Origin: Luteipulveratus flavus
GTDB taxonomy: Bacteria; Actinomycetota; Actinomycetes; Actinomycetales; Dermatophilaceae
DNA length: 64,000 nucleotides
Direction: 5' to 3'
Assembly (NCBI RefSeq): GCF_029439465.1
Contig: NZ_JAROAV010000028.1
Location: forward strand, 310,001-374,000
Shown here piece by piece: positions 24,411 to 34,120 of this stretch. The position numbers and the translations under genes are program-made. Position 1 is the stretch's first letter. Each line of letters starts with the position of its first letter. The notes under the pieces are model-generated. The model was not told the DNA's origin, searched no databases, and was given only the letters and a program-made list of their open reading frames with translations.

Positions 24411-25295
24411 ATGGCCACCCTGCAGGAATGGGTCCAAGGAGCCCGTCCGCGCACCCTTCCCGCCGCCATCGCGCCGGTGCTCGTCGGCACCGGCGCGGCG
24501 TACGCGCTGGAGAAGGCGAATCCCGGGTACGCCCTGCTCGCCCTGGTCGTCTCCCTCGCCCTGCAGGTCGGCGTCAACTACGCCAACGACTACTCCGACG
24601 GCATCCGCGGCACCGACGACGTCCGCGTCGGGCCGATCCGGCTGGTCGGGCAACGGCTGGCGCGACCCGGAGACGTGAAGCTGGCCGCGTTCGTCGCCTT
24701 CGGCGTGGCGGCCCTCGCGGGGCTGACGCTCATCACCCTCGCCAACACTCCCTGGCTCCTGCTCGTCGGCGCGCTGGCCGTCGTGGCCGCATGGAAGTAC
24801 ACCGGCGGCAAGAACCCGTACGGGTACCTCGGCCTCGGCGAGCTGTTCGTCTTCGTCTTCTTCGGGCTGGTGGCAGTGCTCGGCACGACGTACACGCAGG
24901 CCGGGACGCTCAGCACGGCCGCGTGGGCCGGCGCGTGCGGAGTTGGCGCGGTCGCGTGCGCGGTCCTGGTCGTCAACAACCTGCGCGACATCCCCGGCGA
25001 CACCGCCTCGGGGAAGCGCACGCTCGCGGTGCGGATCGGCGACCGCGCGACCCGAGCGCTCTACGTCCTGCTCGTGCTCGTCGCGGGCCTGTGCGTCGTG
25101 GTCGCCGGGATCACCGCACCGGCGGCGCTGATCGGTCTGCTCGCGCTGGCCCTGGCCGTGCCTCCGGTGCGCGTCGTGACCGCCGGTCGCCAGGGACGCG
25201 ACCTGATCCCCGCCCTGGCCGGGACCGGGATGTTCCTGCTCGCGTACGGCGTCCTGCTCGGCCTCGGCCTCTACCTCGCCCCCCACCTCGGCTGA
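24411..25295 (+). CDS. menA: 1,4-dihydroxy-2-naphthoate polyprenyltransferase
   Basis: A 294-residue UbiA-family membrane enzyme that attaches the isoprenoid side chain to dihydroxynaphthoate. The first Asp-rich motif is in NYANDYSDGIRGTDD (about residues 51-65) and the second in VVNNLRDIPGDTASGKRTLA. It has about nine membrane helices. GAGGAG upstream of ATG 24411 fits. Its last seven bases, including the stop codon, are part of the 251-bp direct repeat that recurs at 26399, so its 3' end borders an inserted segment. Confidence 0.95.
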   Translation: MATLQEWVQGARPRTLPAAIAPVLVGTGAAYALEKANPGYALLALVVSLALQVGVNYANDYSDGIRGTDDVRVGPIRLVGQRLARPGDVKLAAFVAFGVAALAGLTLITLANTPWLLLVGALAVVAAWKYTGGKNPYGYLGLGELFVFVFFGLVAVLGTTYTQAGTLSTAAWAGACGVGAVACAVLVVNNLRDIPGDTASGKRTLAVRIGDRATRALYVLLVLVAGLCVVVAGITAPAALIGLLALALAVPPVRVVTAGRQGRDLIPALAGTGMFLLAYGVLLGLGLYLAPHLG

Positions 25296-25302
25296 CCCTC
25301 CC

Positions 25303-26107
<805 letters not shown>

Positions 26108-26398
26108 GAACCCTCCCGATGGTTCCGTCTGACGACCTGTTCTTCAAGCCAGAACCATAGTGGTGGATCACCACGGGTATCCCGTTGGATGCAATCGTCA
26201 AAGTGCTGCCACTTGGGCTCAACACGTTCGCGCTCGTGACTCGGTGCGCGAGGCGGTCGACGGCGCTGTTGAGATCTCCTTTGAACTCCACGCCGCCCTT
26301 GTCGCCGATCCTGCTGGTGCGCTCGGGGTGCGTGAGGGCGCGTCGACACGATCTTCCGAGCACTCATGGTTGCCCGGGCGGGCGCGTCGCCCCCACCG

Positions 26399-26649
26399 CG
26401 GCTGACCCTCCCCCGGCAAAAGCTGGTCGCCGGCACACGCATGGCTGTGCCCAGCCCCACCTTTTGCCGACCACCGGCACAACGTGGTCACCGGCACACG
26501 CATGCGTGTGCCGGGCGTCAACTTTTGCCGGAGGGGCGGGTGGCGAGGTGCTGCTGGAACCAGCGGTAGGAGTCCTTCGGCGTCCGGTGCTGGGTCTCGA
26601 AGTCGACGTGCACCAGACCGAACCGCTCGGTGAAGCCCTCGGCCCACTC
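26399..26649. repeat. 251-bp direct repeat, copy 2
   Basis: Identical to 25289-25539, at a distance of 1110 bases. This copy holds the palindromic modules (26413-26531) and the functional 3' end of the beta-glucosidase gene (26518-26649). Beyond 26649 the glucosidase gene continues normally, so this copy is the one joined to the intact gene. Confidence 0.97.
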
Positions 26650-27897
26650 GAAGTTGTCCAGCAGCGACCATACGAAGTAGCCGCGGACGTCCACGCCCGC
26701 ATCGACCGCGGCGGCGACCGCGTCCAGGTGCTCGCGGTGGTACGCGACCCGCCGCTCGTCGTGGACCTGCCCGTGCTCGTCCACCACGTCGTGGAAGGAG
26801 CAGCCGCTCTCGGTGACGTAGACCGGGGGCAGCGCGTCGCCGTACCGCTCCCGGAACGTCACGAGGATCTCGCGCAGGCCGTCCGGGACGACCGCCCAGC
26901 CGAAGTCCGTCCGGTCGTACCCGGTCAGCTGCCGCGGCTCGAACGGCAGCCCCTCCGGCACCGGCGCGCCCTCCAGCACCGGCGACTCCGCGCCGCCGCC
27001 GCCCGGCGCCCCGACGAGGGAGGGCTGGTAGTAGTTGATGCCGAACCAGTCCAGCGGCGAGGAGATCACCTTGAGGTCGTCCTCGACCGGGCCGGGCATC
27101 GCCTCGGCGAGGCCCTCCGGGTAGGCGCCGGTCAGCACGGGGTCGGCGAACAGCCGGTTCACGAGCGTGTCGTAGAGCGCGGCCGCCTCCTGGTCCTCCG
27201 GCGACGAGGACGCGGGCCAGGTGGGGGCGTGGTTGGACGCGATACCGATGGACGAGCAGCCTGCCGCGCGCAGCGCCTGGACCGCGAGCCCGTGACCGAG
27301 CAGCAGGTGGTGCGCGACGGGCAACGCGTCGAACCCGAGCGCCAGGCCGGGCGCGTGGACCCCGAGCGCGTGCCCGAACATCGTCACGACGACCGGTTCG
27401 TTGATCGGCATCCACATGCCGACGCGGTCCCCGAGCCGCTCACCCACGACGGTGGCGTACTCCGCCAGCCGCGCCGCGGTGTCGCGGGACTGCCAGCCGC
27501 CGGCGTCCTGCAACGCCTGCGGGAGGTCCCAGTGGAACAGCGTCGCCGCCGGCGTGATCTCGGCCGCGAGGAGGGAGTCCACGAGCCGGTCGTAGAAGTC
27601 GAGACCTGCTGGGTTCACCGGGCCCGAACCGTCCGGCACCACGCGCGGCCAGGCGATCGAGAAGCGGTAGGCGTCCATGCCCAGCTCGGACATGAGGGCG
27701 ACGTCCTCGGGGTACCGGTGGTAGTGGTCGCAGGCGACGTCGCCGGTCTCGCCGTTCTTGATGCGGTCGGGCTCGGCGCAGAAGGTGTCCCAGACGGACC
27801 GCCCGCGCCCGTCCTCGTCGACGGCCCCTTCCACCTGGTACGACGCCGTCGCCGTCCCGAGGACGAATCCGTTGGGCAGCGTGGGGAACTCACTCAT
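26518..27897 (-). CDS. Glycoside hydrolase family 1 beta-glucosidase
   Basis: A 459-residue cytoplasmic GH1 enzyme. The N-terminal signature GFVLGTATASYQVEGA, the acid/base Glu in MPINEPVV (about residue 166) and the nucleophile Glu in VYVTESG (about residue 364) are all present, as are WPRVVPDG and FVWSLLDNFEWAEGF near the end. It hydrolyses beta-glucosides or related disaccharides. Its start lies nine bases after the MFS gene stop, so uptake and hydrolysis are co-expressed. The last codons overlap the palindromic module and its 3' end is duplicated at 25408. Confidence 0.95.
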   Translation of the reverse strand: MSEFPTLPNGFVLGTATASYQVEGAVDEDGRGRSVWDTFCAEPDRIKNGETGDVACDHYHRYPEDVALMSELGMDAYRFSIAWPRVVPDGSGPVNPAGLDFYDRLVDSLLAAEITPAATLFHWDLPQALQDAGGWQSRDTAARLAEYATVVGERLGDRVGMWMPINEPVVVTMFGHALGVHAPGLALGFDALPVAHHLLLGHGLAVQALRAAGCSSIGIASNHAPTWPASSSPEDQEAAALYDTLVNRLFADPVLTGAYPEGLAEAMPGPVEDDLKVISSPLDWFGINYYQPSLVGAPGGGGAESPVLEGAPVPEGLPFEPRQLTGYDRTDFGWAVVPDGLREILVTFRERYGDALPPVYVTESGCSFHDVVDEHGQVHDERRVAYHREHLDAVAAAVDAGVDVRGYFVWSLLDNFEWAEGFTERFGLVHVDFETQHRTPKDSYRWFQQHLATRPSGKS

Positions 27898-27906
27898 CGA
27901 CAGCTC

Positions 27907-29139
27907 CTAGTGGACGGACGTGATGCGGTGGACGAGCAGGGCGCCGAGCGCCCCGATCGCCGCCGAGACGGCGAACAGCGCGGGGTAGCCGCCGAGGTAG
28001 GTGACGACGACCGCGGCGATGGCCGGGGCAGCGACCTGCGGCAGCGCGGCGGCGATGTTGAGCACCCCCATGTCCTTGCCGCGGTCGGCCGCCTCGGGCA
28101 GGACCTCGGTGATCAGCGCGAAGTCGACCGAGGTGTACACGCCGAACCCGACGCCCAGGACGAACGCCGCCACCAGCGCGGTCTCCCAGGTCGGTGAGAT
28201 CGCGAGCAGGAGGCCGGCGAGCGCCATCACCATCCCGGCGGCCGACACGAACGACTTCCGTCGTGCCAGCCGGTCGGACCAGATGCCGGAGACGACGACC
28301 GCCAGGACGACCCCGAGGACGTTGACCGCGCCGAGAACGAGCACGCCCGCCTCGGCGTTCGAGCGGTGCAGCTCGTCGCGCAGGAAGTAGAGCAGGTAGA
28401 CCAGCGCGATCGCGTTGCCGAGGTTGATCAGGAACCGGGTCAGCCACCCCCAGGCGAAGTCGGGGTGCCGGCGCGGGGAGACCCAGAACGTCCGTACAAG
28501 CTCACGCCGGCTCCACCGCGGAACGGGCACGGCTCCGGCGGCGCGGGGCGTGTCGGCCCGGGCCAGCACGAACGGCACGAGCGAGAGCAGCAGCAGGGCC
28601 GCGCAGGCGAGGTACCCGCCGGTGCCCGGCACGAGCGTCGCCACCGCGATCGCGAGCAGGACCCCCAGCATCTGGGACAGCCCGAGGTACCCGGCGGCCG
28701 CACCCCGTTGCTCGCGCGGGACCTGGTCGGGCACCACAGCGGTGAGGGCGGCCCACGCGGCGTTGAGGGTGCACTGCACCAGGCACCAGCCGAGGACCAT
28801 CATCAGCACGGTGCGGGCGGACGCGACGACGAGCAGGCTGAGCGCCCCGGCCAGTCCGCCGGCGACCACCCACGGCAGCCGCCGACCCCAGGAGGACGTC
28901 GTCCGGTCCGACAGGGCGCCCCAGAGCGGGTTCAGCACCAGCGAGCACGTCGCGCCGAGCGCGGTGACCAGCCCGAGCACGAGCTCCTTGTGGTCGGGCG
29001 AGATCGCCTCCGCCTGGTTGGGCAGGAGGATCTGCAGCGGCCCGAAGAAGCCGACCATCACCCCGACCCAGGCGAGGTTGAACCGCAGCGCCCACCCGCG
29101 ACCGACGCGCGTCGAGGGCTCCGCGACCGTTGTCACCAT
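27907..29139 (-). CDS. MFS transporter, probably for beta-glucosides
   Basis: A 410-residue, 12-helix transporter. The loop between helices 2 and 3 carries WGALSDRTTSSWGRRLPW, which resembles the glycoside-pentoside-hexuronide and sucrose-type SUC transporters (GALSDRTxSrwGRRrPw). With the GH1 enzyme directly downstream in one operon, uptake of a beta-glucoside or cello-oligosaccharide is the best guess. No regulator lies next to it. The start at 29139 gives the normal N-terminus. Confidence 0.85.
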   Translation of the reverse strand: MVTTVAEPSTRVGRGWALRFNLAWVGVMVGFFGPLQILLPNQAEAISPDHKELVLGLVTALGATCSLVLNPLWGALSDRTTSSWGRRLPWVVAGGLAGALSLLVVASARTVLMMVLGWCLVQCTLNAAWAALTAVVPDQVPREQRGAAAGYLGLSQMLGVLLAIAVATLVPGTGGYLACAALLLLSLVPFVLARADTPRAAGAVPVPRWSRRELVRTFWVSPRRHPDFAWGWLTRFLINLGNAIALVYLLYFLRDELHRSNAEAGVLVLGAVNVLGVVLAVVVSGIWSDRLARRKSFVSAAGMVMALAGLLLAISPTWETALVAAFVLGVGFGVYTSVDFALITEVLPEAADRGKDMGVLNIAAALPQVAAPAIAAVVVTYLGGYPALFAVSAAIGALGALLVHRITSVH

Positions 29140-29219
29140 GGGCTCCTCGGCGCTCGCGTGTGACGACCTGCGAGGACCGTACCCGGACGCCCTCGGTCAG
29201 GCGGTCGGAACGAACGAGG

Positions 29220-29456
29220 TCACTCGTCGTCGTCCTCGGCCGTGCGGTGCTGCTCGGCGCGTGCCTGCCGCTGCTTGACCTTGGCGTCGATCTGGTTGGC
29301 GAACTGCTCGCGGACACCCTGCAGGACGACGAGCGAGATGATCGCGGAGACGATGGCCGAGACCGCGAGCAGCGGGATCTGCCGCAGCCCGACGAGCCAC
29401 AGGATCATCAGCGTCGCGAAGAAGATCAGCAGGCGGAGCAGGGTGTAACGAGCCAC
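29220..29456 (-). CDS. DUF4229-family membrane protein
   Basis: A 78-residue protein with two membrane helices (about 5-22 and 28-46), then a long charged, probably coiled helix (EQFANQIDAKVKQRQARAEQ) and an acidic end. This is the actinobacterial DUF4229 layout, function unknown. It starts three bases after the ccsB stop and ends the cytochrome c maturation operon. Confidence 0.8.
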   Translation of the reverse strand: MARYTLLRLLIFFATLMILWLVGLRQIPLLAVSAIVSAIISLVVLQGVREQFANQIDAKVKQRQARAEQHRTAEDDDE

Positions 29457-29459
29457 GTA

Positions 29460-30461
29460 TCAGAGTCCTGAGTAGGAGTGCTGGCCGACGAAGAAGACGT
29501 TGACCACGCAGTAGTTGACGATGATGCAGGCGAACCCGGCCAGGGCGATGTACGACGCGCGCCGGCTGTTCCAGCCCGCCGTGACCCGGGCGTGCAGGTA
29601 CGCGGCGTACACGACCCAGATGACGAACGTCCACACCTCCTTGGGGTCCCAGTTCCAGTAGTGACCCCAGGCCTCCTGCGCCCAGATGGCGCCGGCGATC
29701 AGGGTGAAGGTCCACAGCGGGAAGGCGATGATGTGGACGCTGTAGCCGAGCCGCTCCAGCCGCTCCGAGGACGGCAGCGCCTTCATGAACGCGAAGCGCT
29801 CGGTGCTCCCGGCCTCCACCCGCTCCTGGATCAGGTGCAGGAGCGTCAGGCTGAACCCGATCGTGAACAGCGCGATCGACAGGGTGGCGACGGTGACGTG
29901 GATCGAGAGCCAGTAGCTCTTCAGGGACGGCATCAGCTGGGTCGCGTCGGTGTAGAACACCATCGCCGCGAGCATCTCCACCAGCAGCACCGGGCCGACC
30001 ACGAAGATGCCGAGCCAGCGCACGTCACGCTTGAGGCTCCAGAGCAGGTACGCGGCGATGGTGAACGCGGCGCCGACCGTGGCGAACTCGTACATGTTGC
30101 CCAGCGGCGGGCGGTGCACCGCGGCACCGCGCAGTACCACGCAGGCGATGAGCAGGAAGGCGCCCAGCCAGGACAGCGACATCCCGATGCCGGCCCACTG
30201 CCGCTTCTCCGGCACGGCGGGCTCGCCGGTCTCGGTCCGGGTGAGGACGGCGGTCGAGCCGTCACCGGCGCCGTCGGCCGAGTCCTGGACCACCGTCGTA
30301 CGGCGGGCCGACTCGCGGGCGGCGCGCGCCGGCGACTGCGCGAGGTCGACCCCGAACGACAGCATCGCGAGGGTCAGCACGACCGCGGAGGCGTAGAGGC
30401 TGTTCGTCGAGGCGTCCGACAGCGCGGTGCTGGTCTCGCGGGCGAGCATCTGAGTGATCAT
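29460..30461 (-). CDS. ccsB: Cytochrome c biogenesis protein CcsB (heme handling, CcsA family)
   Basis: A 333-residue membrane protein of the System II cytochrome c synthase, the partner of ResB that carries heme across the membrane. It has the tryptophan-rich WWD signature WGHYWNWDPKEVWTF near residue 270, with histidines in flanking helices (PPLGNMYEF, SIHVTVAT). The N-terminal region (40-90) is a hydrophilic, poorly conserved loop. The ATG overlaps the resB stop (ATGA), as expected for a tight complex. The family is called CcsA in plastids and CcsB or ResC in some bacteria. Confidence 0.93.
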   Translation of the reverse strand: MITQMLARETSTALSDASTNSLYASAVVLTLAMLSFGVDLAQSPARAARESARRTTVVQDSADGAGDGSTAVLTRTETGEPAVPEKRQWAGIGMSLSWLGAFLLIACVVLRGAAVHRPPLGNMYEFATVGAAFTIAAYLLWSLKRDVRWLGIFVVGPVLLVEMLAAMVFYTDATQLMPSLKSYWLSIHVTVATLSIALFTIGFSLTLLHLIQERVEAGSTERFAFMKALPSSERLERLGYSVHIIAFPLWTFTLIAGAIWAQEAWGHYWNWDPKEVWTFVIWVVYAAYLHARVTAGWNSRRASYIALAGFACIIVNYCVVNVFFVGQHSYSGL

Positions 30462-32125
30462 GCGGGTCTGCCTGTCCGTGTCGAGATGGCCGCGAGGATC
30501 TCCTCGACGGCCGCGCCGAGGCGGGGGTCCTCGCCCTTGGCGAGTCCTCCGACCGTTACCAGGGTACGTCGCTCGCCGCCCTCGGCCGCAGCCGACGAGG
30601 CGTCGGACGACGGGGCGGGCGCGACGCGGACGAACACGCGTCGGCGGCGCAGCGTGAGCGACATGACGAGGCCGGCGAGGCCGGCGAGCGCACCCACCAG
30701 GGCCGGGATCTTGCCGGGATCGGAGCGCACCGACAGGCCCGCCCATCTCGGGATCGTCTTCTCCAGGGTGACCGAGCCCTGACCGCCGGGCAGCTGCACC
30801 GTCTGTCCGGGCGTCACGAGCAGCCGCAGCGGCTGACCGTTGGCCCCCTTGAGCTGGGTCATCTTCGCGGTGTTCAGCGTGTAGACCGACTGCGGACGAC
30901 CGTCCGGGAAGAGGTCGCCCTCGAAGGCCGTCAGCACCAGCGCCGGCTTGCGCAGGCCGGGGAACGTGGAGATCGGGCCCATCCGGTCGTCGAAGTCGAG
31001 GCTCGGGACGAAGAAGCCGGCGAAGCCCAGCTGCTGCGGCGTCGCGCCGGTGACCTTGACCGCGCCGACCGACTTGTACGTGTTGTCCTGCGGCAGGAAC
31101 GGGGTCGCCTTGCGGTAGAGGACCTTGCCGGCCTTGTCGCGCACGGTGACGACAGGGGCGTACCCGTTGCCGAGCAGGTAGACCGAGGCGCCGCCCTCGT
31201 TGATCGGGTGGTTGACCGAGATCTTGCGCTGCTCGGTGCGTCCGTCCTCGTCGCCCGTGGTCACATCGGCGGTGAAGCTGCGGGGCTGGCCGTACTGCGG
31301 GCTGTCGGTCGGGACGCCGTCCTCGAAGGAGACGTGCAGCTTGTCCAGGTGCAGGCTCCACGGCGTGAGGCCGGCGACGTCGACCCACGGGCCGGGATCG
31401 ATGGTGTCGTACTGCGTGACAGTGCTGGCGAAGTCGCCGCCCTCGGGGACGATCACGTCGCCACGCCAGCCGAGGACGTGTCCGGCGGCGACCGCGACGA
31501 TCACGACGACGAGCGAGACGTGGAAGAGCAGGTTGCCGGTCTCGCGCAGCGCGCCGACCTCACCGGAGACGGCGTCGTCCTGCACACGCAGCCGGAACCG
31601 CTTGCTGCGCAGCACCTCTCGCGCGGCGGCCAGGACGTCGTCGTGGCTCGCGTCCACGGTCGCGGACGTGTGGGCGGGCAGGCGCTCGAGCCGGCGAGGG
31701 GCCTTCGGCGGCTGGGAGCGGATGTTCTGCCAGTGCTGCTTGGTCCGCGGCAGGATGCAGCCCAGCAGCGAGACGACGAGCAACAGGTAGATCGCGGCGA
31801 ACCACGGCGAGGAGTACACGTCGAAGAAGCCGAACCGGTCCAGCCACGGGCCGATCGTGGTGTGCTGCGCGAGGTAGTCCGAGACGCGGACGGCGTCGAT
31901 GCCCCGCTGCGGCCAGATCGAGCCCGGCACCGCGGCGATGGCCAGCAGCAGCAGGAGGAACAGCGCGGTACGCATGCTCGTCAGCTGCCGCCAGAACCAG
32001 CGCAGCCCGCCGAGGAAGCCCAGCCGCGGGAGGGTGGGGCCGTCGCCGCTGCCCTTCGACGAGGTCGACGTGCGGTCCTCGTCGGTGGTGGCGTACGCCG
32101 CCGTCAGGTCATCAGGTGGAGTCAT
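30458..32125 (-). CDS. resB: Cytochrome c biogenesis protein ResB
   Basis: A 555-residue ResB/Ccs1 protein. Three membrane helices lie near residues 55-75, 110-130 and 205-225, followed by a large outer-face domain (about 230-480) and a C-terminal helix (about 485-505) with a basic cytoplasmic tail. It binds apocytochrome and, with CcsB, ligates heme. FWRQLTSMRTALFLLLLLAI is the typical first-helix signature. The ATG overlaps the ccdA stop. The length is normal for Actinobacteria. Confidence 0.93.
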   Translation of the reverse strand: MTPPDDLTAAYATTDEDRTSTSSKGSGDGPTLPRLGFLGGLRWFWRQLTSMRTALFLLLLLAIAAVPGSIWPQRGIDAVRVSDYLAQHTTIGPWLDRFGFFDVYSSPWFAAIYLLLVVSLLGCILPRTKQHWQNIRSQPPKAPRRLERLPAHTSATVDASHDDVLAAAREVLRSKRFRLRVQDDAVSGEVGALRETGNLLFHVSLVVVIVAVAAGHVLGWRGDVIVPEGGDFASTVTQYDTIDPGPWVDVAGLTPWSLHLDKLHVSFEDGVPTDSPQYGQPRSFTADVTTGDEDGRTEQRKISVNHPINEGGASVYLLGNGYAPVVTVRDKAGKVLYRKATPFLPQDNTYKSVGAVKVTGATPQQLGFAGFFVPSLDFDDRMGPISTFPGLRKPALVLTAFEGDLFPDGRPQSVYTLNTAKMTQLKGANGQPLRLLVTPGQTVQLPGGQGSVTLEKTIPRWAGLSVRSDPGKIPALVGALAGLAGLVMSLTLRRRRVFVRVAPAPSSDASSAAAEGGERRTLVTVGGLAKGEDPRLGAAVEEILAAISTRTGRPA

Positions 32126-32865
32126 AGTGCCGTCTTGAACTGGTCGGTGAGGTTGGTCTGCAGCCAGGCCGTCGCGTGGTCCCACACGCCGGCCACCATG
32201 AGCACGCCGACCAGCAGCATCAGGACGCCGCCGACCAGCTGGATCGGACGGTGGTGGTCGCGCAGCCAGCGCGACGCCTTCTCGGCCCGCGACCACCCGG
32301 CCGCGATGAGCAGGAACGGCAGGCCCATGCCGAGGGAGTAGAACGCCGCGAGCAGCACCCCGCGGCGGATGTCACCGGAGTCGTCGGTCATCGAGGCGGA
32401 CAGCGACACGATCGCGCCGAGGACCGGGCCGATGCACGGGCTCATCCCGAGCCCGAACACGGCACCCAGCAGCGGCGCCCCGACGAGTCCGGCGGCCGGA
32501 CGCCACTGGATCGGGATGCCCCGCTGGCCGACGAAGCCCAGGTAGACCAGGGCCAGCACGATCACGATCGCCCCGCCGACCCGCATCAGCAGCTCGTGGT
32601 TGCCGCGCAGGAACGTCGCCGCCGTCCCCGCCGCGTACGCGAGGCTGACGAACACTACCGAGAAGCCGAGGACGAACAGCAGCGCGCCGGTCACCAGCCG
32701 GGTTCGGCGCTTCTCGTCGGTGAGGCCGGTGACGTACCCGAGGAAGCCGGGCACCAGCGGGAGCACGCACGGCGAGGCGAACGAGATCACGCCGGCGGCG
32801 AGCGCCAGCAGGATCGCCAGCGGCAGACTGCCGCCGGCGACCACGTCGGCCGCGCCCGTGTGCAT
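32122..32865 (-). CDS. ccdA: Thiol-disulphide carrier CcdA
   Basis: A 247-residue membrane protein with six helices that passes electrons from cytoplasmic thioredoxin to the extracytoplasmic TlpA/ResA-type protein. The two redox cysteines are in FASPCVLPLVPGFLGYV (helix 1) and GMSPCIGPVLG (helix 4). The neighbouring genes encode the acceptor (tlpA-like, upstream) and ResB. Start ATG 32865 is five bases after the thioredoxin-like gene stop. Confidence 0.95.
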   Translation of the reverse strand: MHTGAADVVAGGSLPLAILLALAAGVISFASPCVLPLVPGFLGYVTGLTDEKRRTRLVTGALLFVLGFSVVFVSLAYAAGTAATFLRGNHELLMRVGGAIVIVLALVYLGFVGQRGIPIQWRPAAGLVGAPLLGAVFGLGMSPCIGPVLGAIVSLSASMTDDSGDIRRGVLLAAFYSLGMGLPFLLIAAGWSRAEKASRWLRDHHRPIQLVGGVLMLLVGVLMVAGVWDHATAWLQTNLTDQFKTAL

Positions 32866-32870
32866 ACGCC

Positions 32871-33461
32871 TCAGGCCTGCTCGCGCAGCGTCTGGTCGAC
32901 GAGCGTGCGGACGGTCGTCGCCGTCGTCTCACCCGAGACGCGGGCGGCGATGCGGCCCTGCTTGTCGATGACCAGGGTGGTCGGGGTCGTCACGACCCGG
33001 CCCTGCAGGCCGAGCAGCGTCTTGCCGCCGTCGTCCTGCAGCGAGGGGTAGGTCACCTTGAACTTGGCCAGCGTCGCGCTCGCGGAGTCGACCGTGTCGC
33101 GCTGCAGGAGGCCGACGAACTGCACCGGCTTGCCGCCCTTCTGGTACGTGGCCCAGGCGTCCTGCAGGTGCGGGAGCTCCTTCTGGCACGGCGGGCACCA
33201 AGACCCCCAGACGTTGAGGACGACGACCTGACCTCGCGCGGAGTCGAGATTCCAGGGCTTGCCGTCGAGGGTCTTCCCCGCCAGCCGGGCCGGCTTCTTG
33301 CGCTGTCCGACCGCGAGCGACTCGATCTGACCGTCGCCCGCGACGAAGCCCTTGTTGTCGCCCTGCTTGGCCTGGGCGGAGATGGAGTTCGGGTCGTCGC
33401 TGCACGCCGCGAGACCACCGGCCAGAGCCACCGCCGCCAGCGCGGCTGCTGCGGCCCTCAT
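32871..33461 (-). CDS. TlpA/ResA-family thiol-disulphide reductase lipoprotein
   Basis: A 196-residue thioredoxin-fold lipoprotein. The signal ends in the lipobox LAAC (Cys20), and the redox motif WCPPC lies at residues 88-92 within VWGSWCPPCQKELPHL; TTPTTLVID supplies the cis-proline loop. It would keep the CxxCH cysteines of apocytochrome c reduced outside the membrane, using electrons from CcdA. The ATG overlaps the stop of the upstream phosphatase gene, as in other actinobacterial operons of this type. Confidence 0.93.
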   Translation of the reverse strand: MRAAAAALAAVALAGGLAACSDDPNSISAQAKQGDNKGFVAGDGQIESLAVGQRKKPARLAGKTLDGKPWNLDSARGQVVVLNVWGSWCPPCQKELPHLQDAWATYQKGGKPVQFVGLLQRDTVDSASATLAKFKVTYPSLQDDGGKTLLGLQGRVVTTPTTLVIDKQGRIAARVSGETTATTVRTLVDQTLREQA

Positions 33462-34120
33462 GCGCCGGCCACCTTCGAGGCCTGCGGCAGCAGGGAGGCG
33501 GCGGGCTCGGCGTACGACAGGGACACGACGTCGTCGCCGACGAACGTCAGCGACGTCACCGAGGCGAGGGCGCACTCGCGCTTGCGCGGGTCGTGCCACA
33601 GCCGCTTGCCCTCGTAGTGCCGGCGCGTGGTCCAGACCGGGAGCTGGTGGGAGACGATGACCGCCTCGTGCCCGCGGGCGGCGTCGCGTGCGTCGTCGAT
33701 CGCGGCGCTCATCCGGGCCGCGATGTGCGCGTACGGCTCGCCCCAGGACGGCCGCAGCGGGTTGCGCAGCTTGACCCAGAACCGTGGGTGCAGCAGCTGC
33801 TTGGGGTCCGCCCCGACCGTCCGGCCCTCGAAGTCGTTGCCCGCCTCGATGACCCGCTCGTCCAGGGTCACCGGCAGCCCGACGGCGTCCGCGAGCGGCT
33901 GCATCGTCTCCTGGGCCCGCTCCAGCGGCGAGGACACCAGATGGGTGACGTCGCGGTCGGCGAGGTGCTCGGCGGCGAGCTCGGCCATCCGGTGGCCGAG
34001 CTCGGAGAGGTGGAAGTCGGCCAGCCGGCCGTACAGGACCTTGGTGGGGTTGTCGACCTCGCCGTGACGAACGAGGTGGACCACCGTGCGCTCGGTGGAG
34101 GGCGCGGAGTCGGGCATCAT
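33458..34120 (-). CDS. Histidine phosphatase family protein
   Basis: A 220-residue phosphoglycerate mutase-like phosphatase. VHLVRHGEVDNP has the catalytic His near residue 19, SSPLERAQET follows, and the second His is in VIVSHQLPVW near residue 152. This gene lies between hemL and the thioredoxin-like gene in many Actinobacteria (Rv0525 in M. tuberculosis), but its substrate is unknown. The ATG at 34120 overlaps the hemL stop by one base; a second ATG at 34117 is equally possible. Confidence 0.9.
   Translation of the reverse strand: MMPDSAPSTERTVVHLVRHGEVDNPTKVLYGRLADFHLSELGHRMAELAAEHLADRDVTHLVSSPLERAQETMQPLADAVGLPVTLDERVIEAGNDFEGRTVGADPKQLLHPRFWVKLRNPLRPSWGEPYAHIAARMSAAIDDARDAARGHEAVIVSHQLPVWTTRRHYEGKRLWHDPRKRECALASVTSLTFVGDDVVSLSYAEPAASLLPQASKVAGA

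Noticed and set aside
26185-28197. 670-codon plus-strand frame opposite the beta-glucosidase
   Set aside because: The GH1 gene on the other strand has all catalytic motifs; this frame has none.
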